This document shows positions 16,961 to 27,117 of a stretch of DNA of 64,000 nt, one piece after another. The number at the start of each line of letters is the position of its first letter. Position 1 is the stretch's first letter. The stretch is from assembly GCF_026157085.1 (NCBI RefSeq), contig NZ_JANPVN010000001.1, positions 124,001 through 188,000 of the forward strand, written 5' to 3'. The notes under the pieces were generated by a model. It saw only the letters and a program-made list of their open reading frames with translations, had not been told where the DNA came from and ran no database searches. The position numbers and the translations under genes are program-made. The stretch is from Sphingomicrobium arenosum. Its GTDB lineage: Bacteria > Pseudomonadota > Alphaproteobacteria > Sphingomonadales > Sphingomonadaceae.

Positions 16961-17563
16961 ATGCTGGCAGCCGACATGCCGCGCGCTTTGACCCTTTTTG
17001 CGGTGGCGAGCATGGCGCTCGCGCACGCCGCTCCGGCAGGATCGGACGAAGGCGAGGCCCGCTATATCCTCTCCGCCGATGCAAGCGGTGTCAGCGCGAG
17101 GGTCAAGGTGGTCGGGGTCGGAACGAAGGAAGCGCGCATCCCGGTGCGGCGTGGGGCGATCCGCATCGATCGTGCCGTCCCACAGCGGATCGACCTTCTC
17201 GTCGAACTCGACGCGACAAAAATCGAGGCGGGGGGCGGTCGCACCGAGCGCAGGTTGCTCGGCGAGCAATTCTTTCACGTCGACCATTATCCGACGGTGA
17301 CCTTCCGGGGCGATCGGATGGCGATCGACGGTCCGCGCGAGGCTCGTATCGGCGGCACGTTGACGGCCCGCGGCGTAACCCATCCCATCACGCTCGAAGC
17401 GCGCTTCGACAAGCCGATCGCGACCGCGGGCAATGGCGCGCCGGTCACGATCACGGCGAGTGGGACGCTCGATCGCCGCGATTACGGCATGACCGCGTGG
17501 GGCGGGGTGGTCGGCAGGACCGTGCACCTCGAGATCAAGGCGCATATGCTGCCCGAGAATTAG
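16961..17563 (+). CDS. YceI family exported lipid-binding protein
   Basis: The 200-residue protein has a signal peptide (about 1-24) and a YceI lipocalin-like barrel. Diagnostic sequences are [31 protein letters not shown] and the ending [14 protein letters not shown]. YceI proteins bind isoprenoids or fatty amides in the periplasm. The start is uncertain: the good GGAGGGGA site precedes a different, out-of-frame ATG at 16944 that opens only 15 codons. ATG 16961 or 16976 would start YceI. The stop codon overlaps that of rbfA. Confidence 0.88.
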   Translation: MLAADMPRALTLFAVASMALAHAAPAGSDEGEARYILSADASGVSARVKVVGVGTKEARIPVRRGAIRIDRAVPQRIDLLVELDATKIEAGGGRTERRLLGEQFFHVDHYPTVTFRGDRMAIDGPREARIGGTLTARGVTHPITLEARFDKPIATAGNGAPVTITASGTLDRRDYGMTAWGGVVGRTVHLEIKAHMLPEN

Positions 17564-17991
17564 GCGTCCTCGTCGCTATCCAAATCGTCGGCAGTCTCGT
17601 CATCGGCGGCAATGTCGCGAGCGACCTTGTCGGTGCGCATCAGCCGATCGATATGGCTGCCTTCGTCGAAGCTTTCGTCGACCTTGAACTTCAAGGAGGC
17701 GGCAAACTTCATCGCGACGCGCTTGGAGACTTCGCCGCGCAGGTAGCGAACATTCTTCTTCAGTGCGGTGAGCACTTCTTCCTCATTGCCGCCGAGCAGT
17801 GGCTTGAAGAAGACGGTGGCGTGGCGAAGGTCGGGGCTCATCCGCACCTCCGTGACCGAGATGGGGGTCTTGGACAGCGCCTCGTCATGGACGTCGCCGC
17901 GCGAGAGAACGTCGGACAGGGCATGACGCACCTGTTCGCCGACACGCAGCATGCGTACCGAGGGTTCGTTGCTGGTCGCTTTTTGCTTCAT
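17560..17991 (-). CDS. rbfA: 30S ribosome-binding factor RbfA
   Basis: The 143-residue protein matches RbfA. It begins with [18 protein letters not shown] and carries the KH-like [20 protein letters not shown], then [35 protein letters not shown]. RbfA binds immature 30S subunits and is needed for 16S 5'-end maturation and cold growth. It ends in an acidic tail. It is the last gene of the rimP-nusA-ylxR-infB-rbfA unit but is separated from infB by a structured 147-nt spacer. Confidence 0.96.
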   Translation of the reverse strand: MKQKATSNEPSVRMLRVGEQVRHALSDVLSRGDVHDEALSKTPISVTEVRMSPDLRHATVFFKPLLGGNEEEVLTALKKNVRYLRGEVSKRVAMKFAASLKFKVDESFDEGSHIDRLMRTDKVARDIAADDETADDLDSDEDA

Positions 17992-18019
17992 GCGAATACA
18001 ACTCCTGCGTCGGCGAAGC

Positions 18020-18130
18020 GGGGGCAGGGCGGCCTGCCCCCGTCGAACCTGTCGACCTGCGGTCGCAGGCCGTCCGCTTTTCGCTGTCTCTCGTGGAACG
18101 TCGGCTCGCTTCGCTTCACAGACGTTCCAC
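18020..18130. other. Structured infB-rbfA spacer with three hairpins
   Basis: The 147-nt gap between infB and rbfA holds three inverted repeats. GGGGGCAGG/CCTGCCCCC is at 18020-18041, CCTGC/GCAGG at 18056-18069, and GTGGAACGTC/GACGTTCCAC at 18093-18130. None is followed by a clear T tract on either strand. The region could be an attenuator, a processing site or an intergenic repeat. Confidence 0.5.
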
Positions 18131-18138
18131 TCGGCAGC

Positions 18139-20637
18139 TTAAAGGACGCGCTCGCGCTCCTCGATCTCGAAGATCTCGAGCATGTCGCCCGGTGCAATGT
18201 CGTTGGTATCCTCGAGCACGGCACCGCATTCGGTCCCGGCTTCGACCTGGTCGACGTCGTCCTTGAAGCGGCGGAGCGAGGCGATGGTCGTCTTGGAGAC
18301 GATGACATCGTCGCGGGTAAGACGGGCATGGAGACCCTTCTTGATGACGCCTTCGAGGACGAGCAGGCCGGCGGCCTTGTCCTTCTTCCCCGACCGGAAC
18401 ACCTGCTTGACCTCGGCCTTGCCGACGATGTGCTCGATGATCTCGGGGCCAAGCTCGCCCGCCATCGCCTGCTTCACCCAGTCGGTGAGGTGGTAGATGA
18501 CGTCATAGTAGCGCAGCTCGACCTGGTCGCGCTTGGCGATTTCCTTGGCCTTGGCGTTGGGACGCGAGTTGAAACCGATGATCGGCGCGCCGCTCGAGGA
18601 GGCAAGGGTCACGTCGCTCTCGGTGATCGCGCCGACACCCGAATGGATGACGCGCACCTCGATGTCGTCGGTCGAGATCTTCTTGACCGCATTGACGACG
18701 GCTTCGGCGGTGCCCTGCACGTCGGCCTTGATGATCAGCGGGAAGCTGATCGTCTGCGAGCCCTTCTTGTCGAACATGGATTCGAGGCTCATCGGCGCGA
18801 CGGTCGTGCGCTTCTTGTCGAGGACGCCCTGGCGATATTCGGCGACTTCGCGCGCCCGCTGGTCGTTCTCGACCACCGTGAACTGGTCGCCGGCGCTGGG
18901 CACGGCCGAGAGGCCGAGGACTTCGACCGGGAAGGCGGGGCCCGCCTGCTTCACGCGGCGGCCATGGTCGTCGATGAGCGCGCGGACCTTACCGGCGGCG
19001 GCGCCCGCGACGAAGGTGTCGCCGACCTTCAGCGTGCCGCGCTTGATGAGCACGGTTGCGACCGGGCCGCGGCCCTTGTCGAGCTTGGCCTCGACGACGG
19101 TGCCGTCGGCATCGCGGTCGGGGTTGGCTTTCAGTTCGAGCAGCTCGGCCTGGAGGTTGATGGCCTCGAGGAGCTTGTCGATGTTGGTCTTTTCCTTGGC
19201 CGACACCTCGACGTCCTGCACGTCGCCGCTCATCGCCTCGACGATGATCTCGTGCTGCAGGAGTTCCTCGCGGATCTTCTGCGGGTTCGAGCCGGCGGTG
19301 TCGATCTTGTTGATCGCCACGATCATCGGCACTTCGGCGGCCTTGATGTGATTGATCGCCTCGATGGTCTGCGGCTTCAGCCCGTCATCGGCGGCGACCA
19401 CGAGGATCGCGAGATCGGTGACGGTGGCGCCGCGGGCGCGCATCTCGGTGAAGGCTTCGTGGCCCGGCGTGTCGAGGAAGGTGATCGGATCGCCGCCCTT
19501 GGGCGTGACCTGGTAGGCCCCGATATGCTGGGTGATGCCACCGGCTTCGCCCGCCGCCACGTCGGCACCGCGAATGGCGTCGAGCAGCGAGGTCTTGCCG
19601 TGGTCGACATGGCCCATGATGGTGACGACCGGCGGACGGCTCTTGAGCGTTTCGGGCGCATCGACGTCCTCGGTGGTGTCGATGTCGATATCGCTGTCGC
19701 TGACGCGCTGGACGTTATGGCCGAATTCGTTGACCAGCAGCTCGGCGGTATCCTGATCGATCGTCTGGTTGACGGTGACCATCATGCCCATGTTGAAGAG
19801 CGACTTGACGAGATCGGCCGCCTTTTCCCCCATGCGCTTGGCAAGGTCGCCCACGGTGATGTGGTCGGGAACCTGGACGTCGCGGAAGGTCTTCTCGCGC
19901 GGGCCCGACTGGCCGGCCTGGGCGCGCTTTTCCTTCTCGCGCGCGCGCTTCAGCGCCGCGAGGCTGCGGGCGCGGCCGCCACCGTCGCCGCCACGCAGCG
20001 CACGGTTGACGGTGAGCTTGCCCGAACGGCGGTCGGGAGTCGGGCGGCCCTTCGAACGATCGTCGCGCTTGGGCGCGGCGGGCTTGGCGGGCGCGGGCTT
20101 GGCGCCGCGCGGCGCGGGCGCGCTGGCCGCGGCCTGCTCGGCCTTGGCCTGCGCCTCGGCGTCCTTCTTGGCCTGCTCGGCCTCTTCCTTGGCGCGGCGC
20201 TCGGCCTCTTCCTCGGCCTTGCGATTTTCCTCGGCGCGGCGCGCCTCTTCCTCGGCGGCATTCGCCTTGGCCTGTTCGTCGCGGCGGCGCGATTCCTCGA
20301 GCGCGGCCATGCGCGCTTCCTCAGCCTGGCGCTCGAGCTCCTTGACCTGCTCGCGGCGTTCGGCGGCCGTCAGCTCGCGCTTGGGCGCGGGCTTGGGCGC
20401 AGGCGCGGGCTTGCGCGCCTCGGGCTTGGGCGCGGCCTTGGCGGGTTCGACCGTCTTGGCCTCTTCCTTGGGTGCCGCGGCGGCATCGCCGGGCTTCAGG
20501 ATACGGCGCTTCTTGACCTCGACCACGACCGTGTTCGAGCGGCCATGGCTGAAGCTCTGCTTCACCTGTCCGGCCTCGATCGTCTTCTTCACGCCGAGGG
20601 GTGCACGGGTCCCGAGCTTTTTCTTGTCGTCGCTCAT
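18139..20637 (-). CDS. infB: Translation initiation factor IF-2
   Basis: The 832-residue GTPase brings initiator fMet-tRNA to the 30S subunit. The N-terminal third is an Ala/Lys/Glu/Arg-rich coiled region (about 55-200). An IF2_N domain follows (about 255-310). The GTPase domain has G1 GHVDHGKT at 342-349, DTPGHEAF at 389-396 and NKID shortly after. The C-terminal domains II-IV close the protein. The start codon overlaps the ylxR stop codon in ATGA, which suggests translational coupling. Confidence 0.98.
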   Translation of the reverse strand: MSDDKKKLGTRAPLGVKKTIEAGQVKQSFSHGRSNTVVVEVKKRRILKPGDAAAAPKEEAKTVEPAKAAPKPEARKPAPAPKPAPKRELTAAERREQVKELERQAEEARMAALEESRRRDEQAKANAAEEEARRAEENRKAEEEAERRAKEEAEQAKKDAEAQAKAEQAAASAPAPRGAKPAPAKPAAPKRDDRSKGRPTPDRRSGKLTVNRALRGGDGGGRARSLAALKRAREKEKRAQAGQSGPREKTFRDVQVPDHITVGDLAKRMGEKAADLVKSLFNMGMMVTVNQTIDQDTAELLVNEFGHNVQRVSDSDIDIDTTEDVDAPETLKSRPPVVTIMGHVDHGKTSLLDAIRGADVAAGEAGGITQHIGAYQVTPKGGDPITFLDTPGHEAFTEMRARGATVTDLAILVVAADDGLKPQTIEAINHIKAAEVPMIVAINKIDTAGSNPQKIREELLQHEIIVEAMSGDVQDVEVSAKEKTNIDKLLEAINLQAELLELKANPDRDADGTVVEAKLDKGRGPVATVLIKRGTLKVGDTFVAGAAAGKVRALIDDHGRRVKQAGPAFPVEVLGLSAVPSAGDQFTVVENDQRAREVAEYRQGVLDKKRTTVAPMSLESMFDKKGSQTISFPLIIKADVQGTAEAVVNAVKKISTDDIEVRVIHSGVGAITESDVTLASSSGAPIIGFNSRPNAKAKEIAKRDQVELRYYDVIYHLTDWVKQAMAGELGPEIIEHIVGKAEVKQVFRSGKKDKAAGLLVLEGVIKKGLHARLTRDDVIVSKTTIASLRRFKDDVDQVEAGTECGAVLEDTNDIAPGDMLEIFEIEERERVL

Positions 20638-21347
20638 TCTGTTCCTTCGTCTCTCAAATCTTCGCTCACGGGCTCGGTCCGGACACGTTCGCTGCCGTTT
20701 ACCCTAGCATCTTTCCCAAGAAAAGCTTGGTATCGGGCGAGCGCGTGGGAAACGCGCTTCGCCGCTCCGGCATCGACCAGCGCGAGATGGACCGCGTTGC
20801 CGCGACCCAATGCACTGGACAATGTGGTGCGATCGAACGGCAGAACAAGTCCCCGGTCGATCCCAAGTTCCGCGCCGCCGCCCATGCGCCAGCCCTGTGC
20901 CAGCTTGGATTTGCCATCCTCGCTGGCATCGCTGGCGTGGAGCAGCAGCATCGCCTCGCCCTTGCGGCAGGCGACGTCGACCTTCTCGTTGCCCGAAATC
21001 AGCATGCCGCCGCGCGCCTCGAGGCCGAGCCGGTCGAGAAAATTGCGCGCGAGCGCTTCCTCGATCCGCGCGCCCAGATCGGCGGGGATGTCGAGCTGGC
21101 CGGTCTTGAAGGCGCGGGCAAGCGCGCCTTTCAGCTTACCCTTGGCCTGCGCTTCGTCGAGCGCAGCACGGGTGACGCCGACATAGGCGCCGCGGCCGGG
21201 GGCCTTGGCGCGCACGTCGGGGAGCACCTGTCCGTCGGGGCCGAGGGCAAGACGGACAAGCGCGTCCTTGTCACCGGCATCCCTCGTCAGGATGCAGGTG
21301 CGCGTCGGCGACTGCTTATCGCTTAGAGGGCGCTCATTGGTTCCCAT
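20634..21347 (-). CDS. YlxR/DUF448 RNA-binding protein with C-terminal L7Ae-like domain
   Basis: The 237-residue protein lies between nusA and infB, the conserved ylxR place. The N-terminal half has the DUF448 pattern (RTCILTRDAGDKDALVRLALGPDG, then GRGAYVGVTRAALDEA). The second half (GMLISGNEKVDVACRKGEAMLLLHASDASEDG) resembles the L7Ae/eL30-type RNA-binding fold, as in longer alphaproteobacterial members. The family probably binds RNA; its exact role is unknown. The start MGTNERPL overlaps the end of nusA by 14 nt. Confidence 0.9.
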   Translation of the reverse strand: MGTNERPLSDKQSPTRTCILTRDAGDKDALVRLALGPDGQVLPDVRAKAPGRGAYVGVTRAALDEAQAKGKLKGALARAFKTGQLDIPADLGARIEEALARNFLDRLGLEARGGMLISGNEKVDVACRKGEAMLLLHASDASEDGKSKLAQGWRMGGGAELGIDRGLVLPFDRTTLSSALGRGNAVHLALVDAGAAKRVSHALARYQAFLGKDARVNGSERVRTEPVSEDLRDEGTE

Positions 21348-22983
21348 CCGCAGCCGCGTCCTCCTCGGTCGTGGCGTCGGCGGGTGCCGCAGCATCGTCT
21401 TCGTCTTCGAACCAGTGGGCGCGGGCGGCCATGATCATCTCATTGCCCTGCTCTTCGGTCAGGCCATATTCGCCGAGCACGCCGCCGCGATGATCATCAC
21501 CCGAGCGACGCGTGTCGCCGCGGCGACGATTGTCGGTGCGCTTCTTCTGGATGAGCTCGTCGGTGGCGAGGTCGGCGACGTCGTCGAGCGTCTTGAGCCC
21601 GGCCTGGCCGAGCGTGACCGCCATGATCTCGGTCATATGCGGCAATTCGGCGACGGCATCCTCGACGCCCAATTCGCGGCGCGTTTCGCGCGCGGCCTCC
21701 TCGGCGCGCTCGAGCGCTTCCTTGCCGCGGCTCTGCAGTTCCTCGGCGATCTCCTCGTCGAGACCCTCGATGCTCGAAAGCTCTTCCTGCGGAACGTAGG
21801 CGACTTCCTCGAGGCTGGTGAAGCCTTCGGCGACCAGCAGCTGGGCAAGCGTTTCGTCGACGTCCAGCTCGTTCTGGAACATCTCGGTGCGCTCGGTGAA
21901 TTCCTTCTGGCGCTTTTCGCTGGCATCGGCCTCGGTGAGGATGTCGATCTGGCTGTCGGTCAGCTGGCTGGCGAGACGCACGTTCTGGCCGCGGCGACCG
22001 ATGGCGAGCGACAGCTGGTCATCGGGAACGACGACCTCGATGCGGCCTTCTTCCTCGTCGATGACGACGCGGCTGACGGTCGCAGGCTGAAGCGCGTTGA
22101 CGACGAAGGTCGCCAAGTCTTCCGACCAGGGGATGATGTCGATCTTCTCGCCCTGCAGTTCCTGAACGACCGCCTGGACGCGGCTGCCCTTCATGCCGAC
22201 ACAGGCGCCGACCGGGTCGATCGAGCTGTCGTAGCTGATGACACCGATCTTGGCGCGGCTGCCCGGATCGCGGGCGGCGGCCTTGATCTCGATGATGCCG
22301 TCGTAGATTTCGGGAACTTCCTGCGCGAACAGCTTGCGCATGAAATCGGGGTGGGCGCGCGACAGGAAGATCTGCGGGCCGCGGATCTCGCGAGCAACGC
22401 GCAGGATCAGCGAGCGGATGCGGTCGCCGACGCGAACCATTTCGCGCGGAATCTGCTGGTCGCGGCGGATGACGCCTTCGGCGCGGCCAAGGTCGACCAC
22501 GACGTGACCGAATTCGACGCGCTTGACGACGCCGGTGATGACTTCGCCGGCGCGGTCCTTGAATTCCTCATACTGGCGCTCGCGCTCGGCGTCGCGGACC
22601 TTCTGGAAGATGACCTGCTTGGCGGCCTGCGCGGCGATGCGACCAAATTCGATCGGGGGCAGCGGATCGACGATATAGTCGCCGACGGCAGCGCCGTCCT
22701 GAAGCTTCTGCGCGGCCTTGGGGTCGACCTGCTTGAAGTTGTCCTCGACCTCCTCGACGACTTCGAGGACGCGCCACAGGCGAAGGTCGCCGGTCTGCGG
22801 GTCGAGCTTGGCGCGGATGTCGTTTTCCTGGCCGTAGCGGGCACGGGCGGCGCGCTGGATCGCATCTTCCATCGCCTCGATGACGATGCCCTTGTCGATC
22901 AGCTTCTCACGCGCCACCGCATCGGCGATGGCAAGCAGTTCCGCCTTGTTGGCGGTGGCTGCAGGAGGAGGCGTGCTAGCCAT
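21334..22983 (-). CDS. nusA: Transcription termination/antitermination protein NusA
   Basis: The 549-residue protein binds RNA polymerase and RNA to control pausing, termination and rRNA antitermination. It has an N-terminal domain, an S1 domain, two KH domains ([19 protein letters not shown], then [16 protein letters not shown]) and acidic helix-hairpin repeats near the C-terminus. The start [17 protein letters not shown] lies just inside the rimP end, an 8-nt overlap. Such overlaps through the rimP-nusA-ylxR-infB run point to one message. Confidence 0.98.
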   Translation of the reverse strand: MASTPPPAATANKAELLAIADAVAREKLIDKGIVIEAMEDAIQRAARARYGQENDIRAKLDPQTGDLRLWRVLEVVEEVEDNFKQVDPKAAQKLQDGAAVGDYIVDPLPPIEFGRIAAQAAKQVIFQKVRDAERERQYEEFKDRAGEVITGVVKRVEFGHVVVDLGRAEGVIRRDQQIPREMVRVGDRIRSLILRVAREIRGPQIFLSRAHPDFMRKLFAQEVPEIYDGIIEIKAAARDPGSRAKIGVISYDSSIDPVGACVGMKGSRVQAVVQELQGEKIDIIPWSEDLATFVVNALQPATVSRVVIDEEEGRIEVVVPDDQLSLAIGRRGQNVRLASQLTDSQIDILTEADASEKRQKEFTERTEMFQNELDVDETLAQLLVAEGFTSLEEVAYVPQEELSSIEGLDEEIAEELQSRGKEALERAEEAARETRRELGVEDAVAELPHMTEIMAVTLGQAGLKTLDDVADLATDELIQKKRTDNRRRGDTRRSGDDHRGGVLGEYGLTEEQGNEMIMAARAHWFEDEDDAAAPADATTEEDAAADGNQ

Positions 22984-23521
22984 TGTCGTTACCCTCTTCT
23001 TCGTTGATCTCTTCGGCGCCCTCGGCGGAGAGCGGCTGGGTTTCCTGGAGGAGCTTGTCGGTGAACAGGAGCTTGGCATCCTCGATCAGGTCGAAGGGGA
23101 TGCTGTGCTCCTTTTCATGGTCGTCGGTCAGCGCGACGAGGCGCGTGTCCATGTCGACGCCATCGATATTGCCCTTGAACTTCTTCTGGCCCTCATGCTT
23201 GGCCTCGAGCGTGATCCGCGCGAGATGGCCCTGCCAGTCGGCATAATCCTGAAGGCGGGTGAGGGGGCGGTCGATGCCGGGCGAGGAAACTTCGAGGCGG
23301 TAGGCGTGCTCGATCGGGTCCGCCGCTTCGAGCGGCTCGTCCAGCGCGCGGCTGATCTCGGCACAATCGTCGATCGTCAGCTGGCGCGTATCGGGGCGTT
23401 CGGCCATGACCTGGAGCGTGGGCTCTTCGCTGCCGCCGATCATCTTCACGCGCACGAGCTCGAACCCCATGGCCTTCACCACCGGTTCGACGATCGCCGC
23501 GATCTTGTTCATGTCGGCCAA
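22976..23521 (-). CDS. rimP: Ribosome maturation factor RimP
   Basis: The protein assists 30S assembly. It has the RimP pattern IVEPVVKAMGFELVRVKMIG, then DDCAEISRALDEPL, then YRLEVSSPGIDRPL. I prefer the TTG start at 23521, giving MADMNKIAAIV and 181 residues, because AGGAG lies 7 nt upstream of it. The ATG at 23512 would be 16 nt from the same site. Other possible starts farther upstream are not homologous. It heads the nusA-infB unit and is divergent from the sugar dehydrogenase. Confidence 0.95.
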   Translation of the reverse strand: MADMNKIAAIVEPVVKAMGFELVRVKMIGGSEEPTLQVMAERPDTRQLTIDDCAEISRALDEPLEAADPIEHAYRLEVSSPGIDRPLTRLQDYADWQGHLARITLEAKHEGQKKFKGNIDGVDMDTRLVALTDDHEKEHSIPFDLIEDAKLLFTDKLLQETQPLSAEGAEEINEEEGNDNG

Positions 23522-23712
23522 ACAGGCGCTCCTATGCGTCAAAATTCCATATCCCTTCGGCGCCGCCTCCGTCCCCGGTGGCGGCCCATGGCACCTCGCG
23601 ATGTCTTGGGATGGATGCGCATATAGGCGGATGGCCCGGCTTGTGCAAGTCGCCATGCATCCTAAAAGCGTGACAGACCGTTGCCGAAACGAGATCATCA
23701 GGAGACGACCCC

Positions 23713-24918
23713 ATGCGCCTTGCCCTTCTTCCGCTCTTTCTTGCCACGACCGCAGCCTGCAATGGCACGGCGACCGACGAGCCTGGTGCCGCCGTGGCGA
23801 GCGCCGGCGACGCCGCGCCGATCACCCGCGGCGAGGCAATCGAATTGGCCGACGCACCTTTCACGGTCGAGGCGATGGGGAATTTCGAGGAGCCCTGGGC
23901 GGCCGATTTCATGCCCGGCACCAATCTGCTCTTCATCACGGGCAAGAAAGGCGAGATCTGGTTCAAGGATGTCGCCACCGGAAAGCTCGGCAGCGTCGAG
24001 AGCGGTTTGCCCGAGGTCGATTATGGCGGGCAGGGCGGCATGGGCGACATCGCCTTCGGTCCCGACTGGGAGAGACCCATGGGGCAGGGCGGCGACCTCT
24101 ACCTCAGCTGGGTCGAGGCGGGCGAGGGCGATACGCGCGGCGGTGTCGTGGGGCGCGGCAAGCTCTTGTGCGAAAGCGCCGACAGTTGCCGTCTCGTCGG
24201 ACTCGAGGTCCTGTGGCGGCAGGACAAGACCGAGGGGCGCGGCCATTATTCGCATCGCATCCATTTCTCGCCCGACGGGCAATATATGTTCGTGACGAGC
24301 GGCGACCGGCAGGAGCAGGACCCGGCACAGGACACGGGCAACAATCTCGGCACCGTGCTGCGGCTCAACCTCGACGGTAGCGCGGCGGCGGGCAATCCGA
24401 TGTACGACGAGGGCGGCTCGACCGCCGAAATCTGGAGCTATGGCCATCGCAATTTGCTCGGCCTCGATTTTGCGCCCGACGGGCGCCTGTGGGAGATCGA
24501 GATGGGGCCCAAGCATGGTGATGAACTCAATCTCGTGAGCGCGGGGAGCAATTACGGATGGCCCGAGGCGAGCTATGGCGACAATTACAACGGCGTGCCG
24601 ATCCCCGATCACAAGGCTGACGATCCCTATGTCAAGCCGGTGGCCTATTGGGTACCGGCCACCAGCCCGGCGAGCCTGCTCATCTATTCCGGCAACCTGT
24701 TCGGCGGCTGGACGGGCGATGCGCTGGTGCCCGGATTGTCGGGGCAGGAACTCAATGTCGTCGAGCTCGAGGGTGATCGCGCGACCGGCATGGTGAGCTA
24801 TCAGATGGGGGCGCGCATCCGCGAGGTGGTCGAAGGGGCCGACGGGGCGATCTACCTGCTCGAGGATGATCGCGGCCCGAGCGACGGCACGCTGCTGCGC
24901 TTGCGTCCCAAGGGCTGA
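23713..24918 (+). CDS. PQQ-dependent sugar dehydrogenase family lipoprotein
   Basis: The 401-residue protein has a lipoprotein signal with Cys16 after TTAA. It then folds as a six-blade beta-propeller of the soluble glucose/aldose dehydrogenase (YliI/Asd) type. Diagnostic pieces are PWAADFMPGTNLLFITGKKGEIW, GRGHYSHRIHFSPDGQYMFVTSGDR and WSYGHRNLLGLDFAPDGRLWEIEMGPKHGDELN. The family oxidises aldose sugars with PQQ and passes electrons to carriers. The substrate is unknown. No PQQ synthesis genes are in the window. Confidence 0.9.
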   Translation: MRLALLPLFLATTAACNGTATDEPGAAVASAGDAAPITRGEAIELADAPFTVEAMGNFEEPWAADFMPGTNLLFITGKKGEIWFKDVATGKLGSVESGLPEVDYGGQGGMGDIAFGPDWERPMGQGGDLYLSWVEAGEGDTRGGVVGRGKLLCESADSCRLVGLEVLWRQDKTEGRGHYSHRIHFSPDGQYMFVTSGDRQEQDPAQDTGNNLGTVLRLNLDGSAAAGNPMYDEGGSTAEIWSYGHRNLLGLDFAPDGRLWEIEMGPKHGDELNLVSAGSNYGWPEASYGDNYNGVPIPDHKADDPYVKPVAYWVPATSPASLLIYSGNLFGGWTGDALVPGLSGQELNVVELEGDRATGMVSYQMGARIREVVEGADGAIYLLEDDRGPSDGTLLRLRPKG

Positions 24919-24924
24919 ACGAAA

Positions 24925-24952
24925 AAGGGCGGCGCCTTGCGGCACCGCCCTT
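24925..24952. terminator. Bidirectional terminator between sugar dehydrogenase and peroxiredoxin
   Basis: The stem AAGGGCGG-C-GCC / GGC-A-CCGCCCTT lies 6 nt past the stop of the plus-strand gene and 23 nt past the stop of the minus-strand peroxiredoxin. Short A/T runs flank it on both sides. Confidence 0.7.
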
Positions 24953-24975
24953 CGTCATTTGGTGAAGCGCGAGGC

Positions 24976-25632
24976 TTACTGCGGCTGCGGGATGCGGCGC
25001 AGATAGGGCTTCACGGTTTCGAAATCGCCGAACTTCGCCTTGGCGTCTTCGTCCGAGACGGTCGGGGGGACGATGACGTCGTCGCCGTTCTTCCAGTTCA
25101 CCGGCGTGGCGACGCCCTTGTTCTCGGTCAGCTGGACGCTGTCGAGCAGGCGCAGCACTTCGTCGAAGTTGCGGCCCGAGCTCATCGGGTAGAGCAGCAT
25201 GGCGCGGATCTTCTTGTCGGGGCCGATGAGGTAGACGGTGCGTACGGTCGCATTGTTGGCGGCGGTGCGGCCTTCAGCGCTGCCGCTCTCATCGGCGGGC
25301 AGCATGTTGTAGAGCTTGGCGACATTGAGGTCGCTGTCGCCGATGATCGGATAGTCGACGTCATTGCCCGACACCTCGCCGATGTCAGGGAGCCAGTTCT
25401 TATTGTCTTCGGTCGTATCGACCGACAGGCCGATGATCTTGGTGTTTCGCTTGGCGAACTCGTCCTTGAGGCCGGCCATGTAGCCGAGCTCGGTGGTGCA
25501 CACCGGCGTGAAGGCCTTGGGGTGCGAGAAGAGGATCGCCCAATCATCGCCGATCCAGTCGTGGAAGCTGATGTCGCCTTGCGTGGTCGAGGCGGTAAAG
25601 TCGGGGGCGGTCGAGCCGATCGAGAGGGTCAT
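24976..25632 (-). CDS. 1-Cys peroxiredoxin (Prx6 family)
   Basis: The 218-residue protein reduces peroxides. The peroxidatic cysteine is Cys45 in FTPVCTTELG. The rest of the protein contains no second cysteine, so this is the 1-Cys Prx6 type, which needs an external thiol. The C-terminal domain (SVQLTENKGVATPVNWKNGDDVIV) is also Prx6-like. The gene is 11 nt downstream of cysK and likely shares its transcript, linking cysteine supply with peroxide defence. Confidence 0.95.
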   Translation of the reverse strand: MTLSIGSTAPDFTASTTQGDISFHDWIGDDWAILFSHPKAFTPVCTTELGYMAGLKDEFAKRNTKIIGLSVDTTEDNKNWLPDIGEVSGNDVDYPIIGDSDLNVAKLYNMLPADESGSAEGRTAANNATVRTVYLIGPDKKIRAMLLYPMSSGRNFDEVLRLLDSVQLTENKGVATPVNWKNGDDVIVPPTVSDEDAKAKFGDFETVKPYLRRIPQPQ

Positions 25633-25643
25633 AAGTCTGTCTC

Positions 25644-26687
25644 CTATTCGGTGGGAAGGTAGGGAATGTCGATTGCCGGGCGCTGGCGGGTCAGGAAATC
25701 GGGCACCCGATAGCCTTTCTCGCGCAGGAACTCGGGGTTGAAGAGGCGGCTGGCGTAGCGGGTGCCGGGGTCGCACAAGATCGTCACGATGGTATGTCCG
25801 GGGCCCATTTCCTTCGCGAGCCGGATGGCGCCCGCTACGTTGATACCCGAGGACAGGCCGAGGTTGAGGCCCTCTTCCTCGAGCAGGGCGAAATTGATGT
25901 CGAGGCTCTCCTGGTCCTCGACGCGGAAGGCGTGATCGACGGTGAGGCCTTCGAGGTTGCCGGTGATACGGCCCTGGCCGATGCCTTCGGTGATCGAGCT
26001 GCCCTCGGCCTTCAACTCGCCAGTGGTGAAATAGCTGTAGAGCGCGGCGCCGGGGGGATCGACGATACCGATCTGGATATTCTTGTTGCGCTCGCGCAGC
26101 GCCATCGCCATGCCCGCGAGCGTGCCGCCGGTCCCGACCGCGCAGACGAAGCCGTCGACCTTGCCGTCGGTCTGCGTCCAGATTTCGGGGCCGGTGGTGT
26201 CGATATGCGCCTGTCGGTTTGCCTTGTTGTCGAATTGGTCGGCGAACATGGCACCGCCGTCACGGCTCGCAGCCAGTTGCTCGGCGATGCGGCCCGCGAC
26301 CTTCACGTAATTGTTCGGGTTGCGATAGGGGACGGCGGGCACCTCAATCAGTTGGGCGCCGAGCATGCGCAGCGTCTGCTTCTTTTCCTCGGTCTGCGTA
26401 TCGGGAATGACGATCACCGTCTCCATACCGAGCGCATTGCCGACCATGGTGAGGCCGATGCCCGTGTTGCCCGCCGTGCCGTCGACGATGGTGCCGCCCC
26501 GCGCGATGCGCCCGTCGTCGATCGCGTCGAGAACGAGGCTCTTGGCGGCGCGGTCCTTGACCGACTGTCCGGGGTTCATCCACTCGGCCTTGCCAAGGAT
26601 GGTGCAGCCGGTTTCTTCGGAAGCGCGGCGGAGCTTGATCAGCGGGGTATTGCCGATGGCGTCGAGAACGTCGGTACGGATGGTCAT
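25644..26687 (-). CDS. cysK: Cysteine synthase A
   Basis: The 347-residue PLP enzyme makes cysteine from O-acetylserine and sulfide. The PLP lysine is Lys44 in MNPGQSVKDRAA. The substrate loop DGTAGNTGIGL is near residue 68, and the phosphate-binding CAVGTGGTLAG follows. The C-terminus is somewhat longer than E. coli CysK and ends with a VPDFLTRQRPAIDIPYLP tail, seen in many alphaproteobacterial members. Cystathionine beta-synthase-like members of the same fold cannot be fully excluded. Confidence 0.93.
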   Translation of the reverse strand: MTIRTDVLDAIGNTPLIKLRRASEETGCTILGKAEWMNPGQSVKDRAAKSLVLDAIDDGRIARGGTIVDGTAGNTGIGLTMVGNALGMETVIVIPDTQTEEKKQTLRMLGAQLIEVPAVPYRNPNNYVKVAGRIAEQLAASRDGGAMFADQFDNKANRQAHIDTTGPEIWTQTDGKVDGFVCAVGTGGTLAGMAMALRERNKNIQIGIVDPPGAALYSYFTTGELKAEGSSITEGIGQGRITGNLEGLTVDHAFRVEDQESLDINFALLEEEGLNLGLSSGINVAGAIRLAKEMGPGHTIVTILCDPGTRYASRLFNPEFLREKGYRVPDFLTRQRPAIDIPYLPTE

Positions 26688-26763
26688 GACGCCTAGCTAG
26701 GGAGCGTGAAGGCGAAGCGAAAGGGTCAGCCGTGGTTCAGGCTGTCAGAAGTAGGCCAAGTTG

Positions 26764-27117
26764 ATGAAAAAACGCGTTTCTTTGTTCATCGCCACGCTCG
26801 CGTTCGCCGCGCCCGCGCAGGCCACGCAGGGGATCTCCTGCACAGCCACCGACGACAGCGGTGTGGTGATCAGCCTCGGGTCGGGCACCATCCCCGCGCC
26901 GACGTGGTGGGCCAATGAGAAAGTTGGGGCGGCGTGGCGCGCGCTCGATGTCGCTATGCACTGGATCGACGAGGAGACCATCCGAGTCATGTTCGTCGCC
27001 GACGACGGGATGAGTCGGGCGGGCGTGCTGAAGGCAAGCCGCAGCGGCGACTGGTCCTATGACGGCACGTTCGAACGAGGCGGCGCTGTGGCGCCGATGC
27101 GCTGCGAACCCAATTAG
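26764..27117 (+). CDS. Small secreted protein of unknown function
   Basis: I do not recognise this 117-residue protein. It has a clear signal peptide (MKKRVSLFIATLAFAAPAQA). The mature part has two cysteines, Cys26 and one near the C-terminus (MRCEPN), placed to form one disulfide. There is no other membrane segment. Its stop codon overlaps the trmB stop codon on the other strand. A TTG just before the ATG is a less likely start. Confidence 0.7.
   Translation: MKKRVSLFIATLAFAAPAQATQGISCTATDDSGVVISLGSGTIPAPTWWANEKVGAAWRALDVAMHWIDEETIRVMFVADDGMSRAGVLKASRSGDWSYDGTFERGGAVAPMRCEPN

Noticed and set aside
17497-21186. A very long open frame on the plus strand opposite rbfA-infB-ylxR (about 1229 codons).
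   Set aside because: High-GC codons give long stop-free antisense frames. The minus strand has well-known, full-length genes with matching domains.
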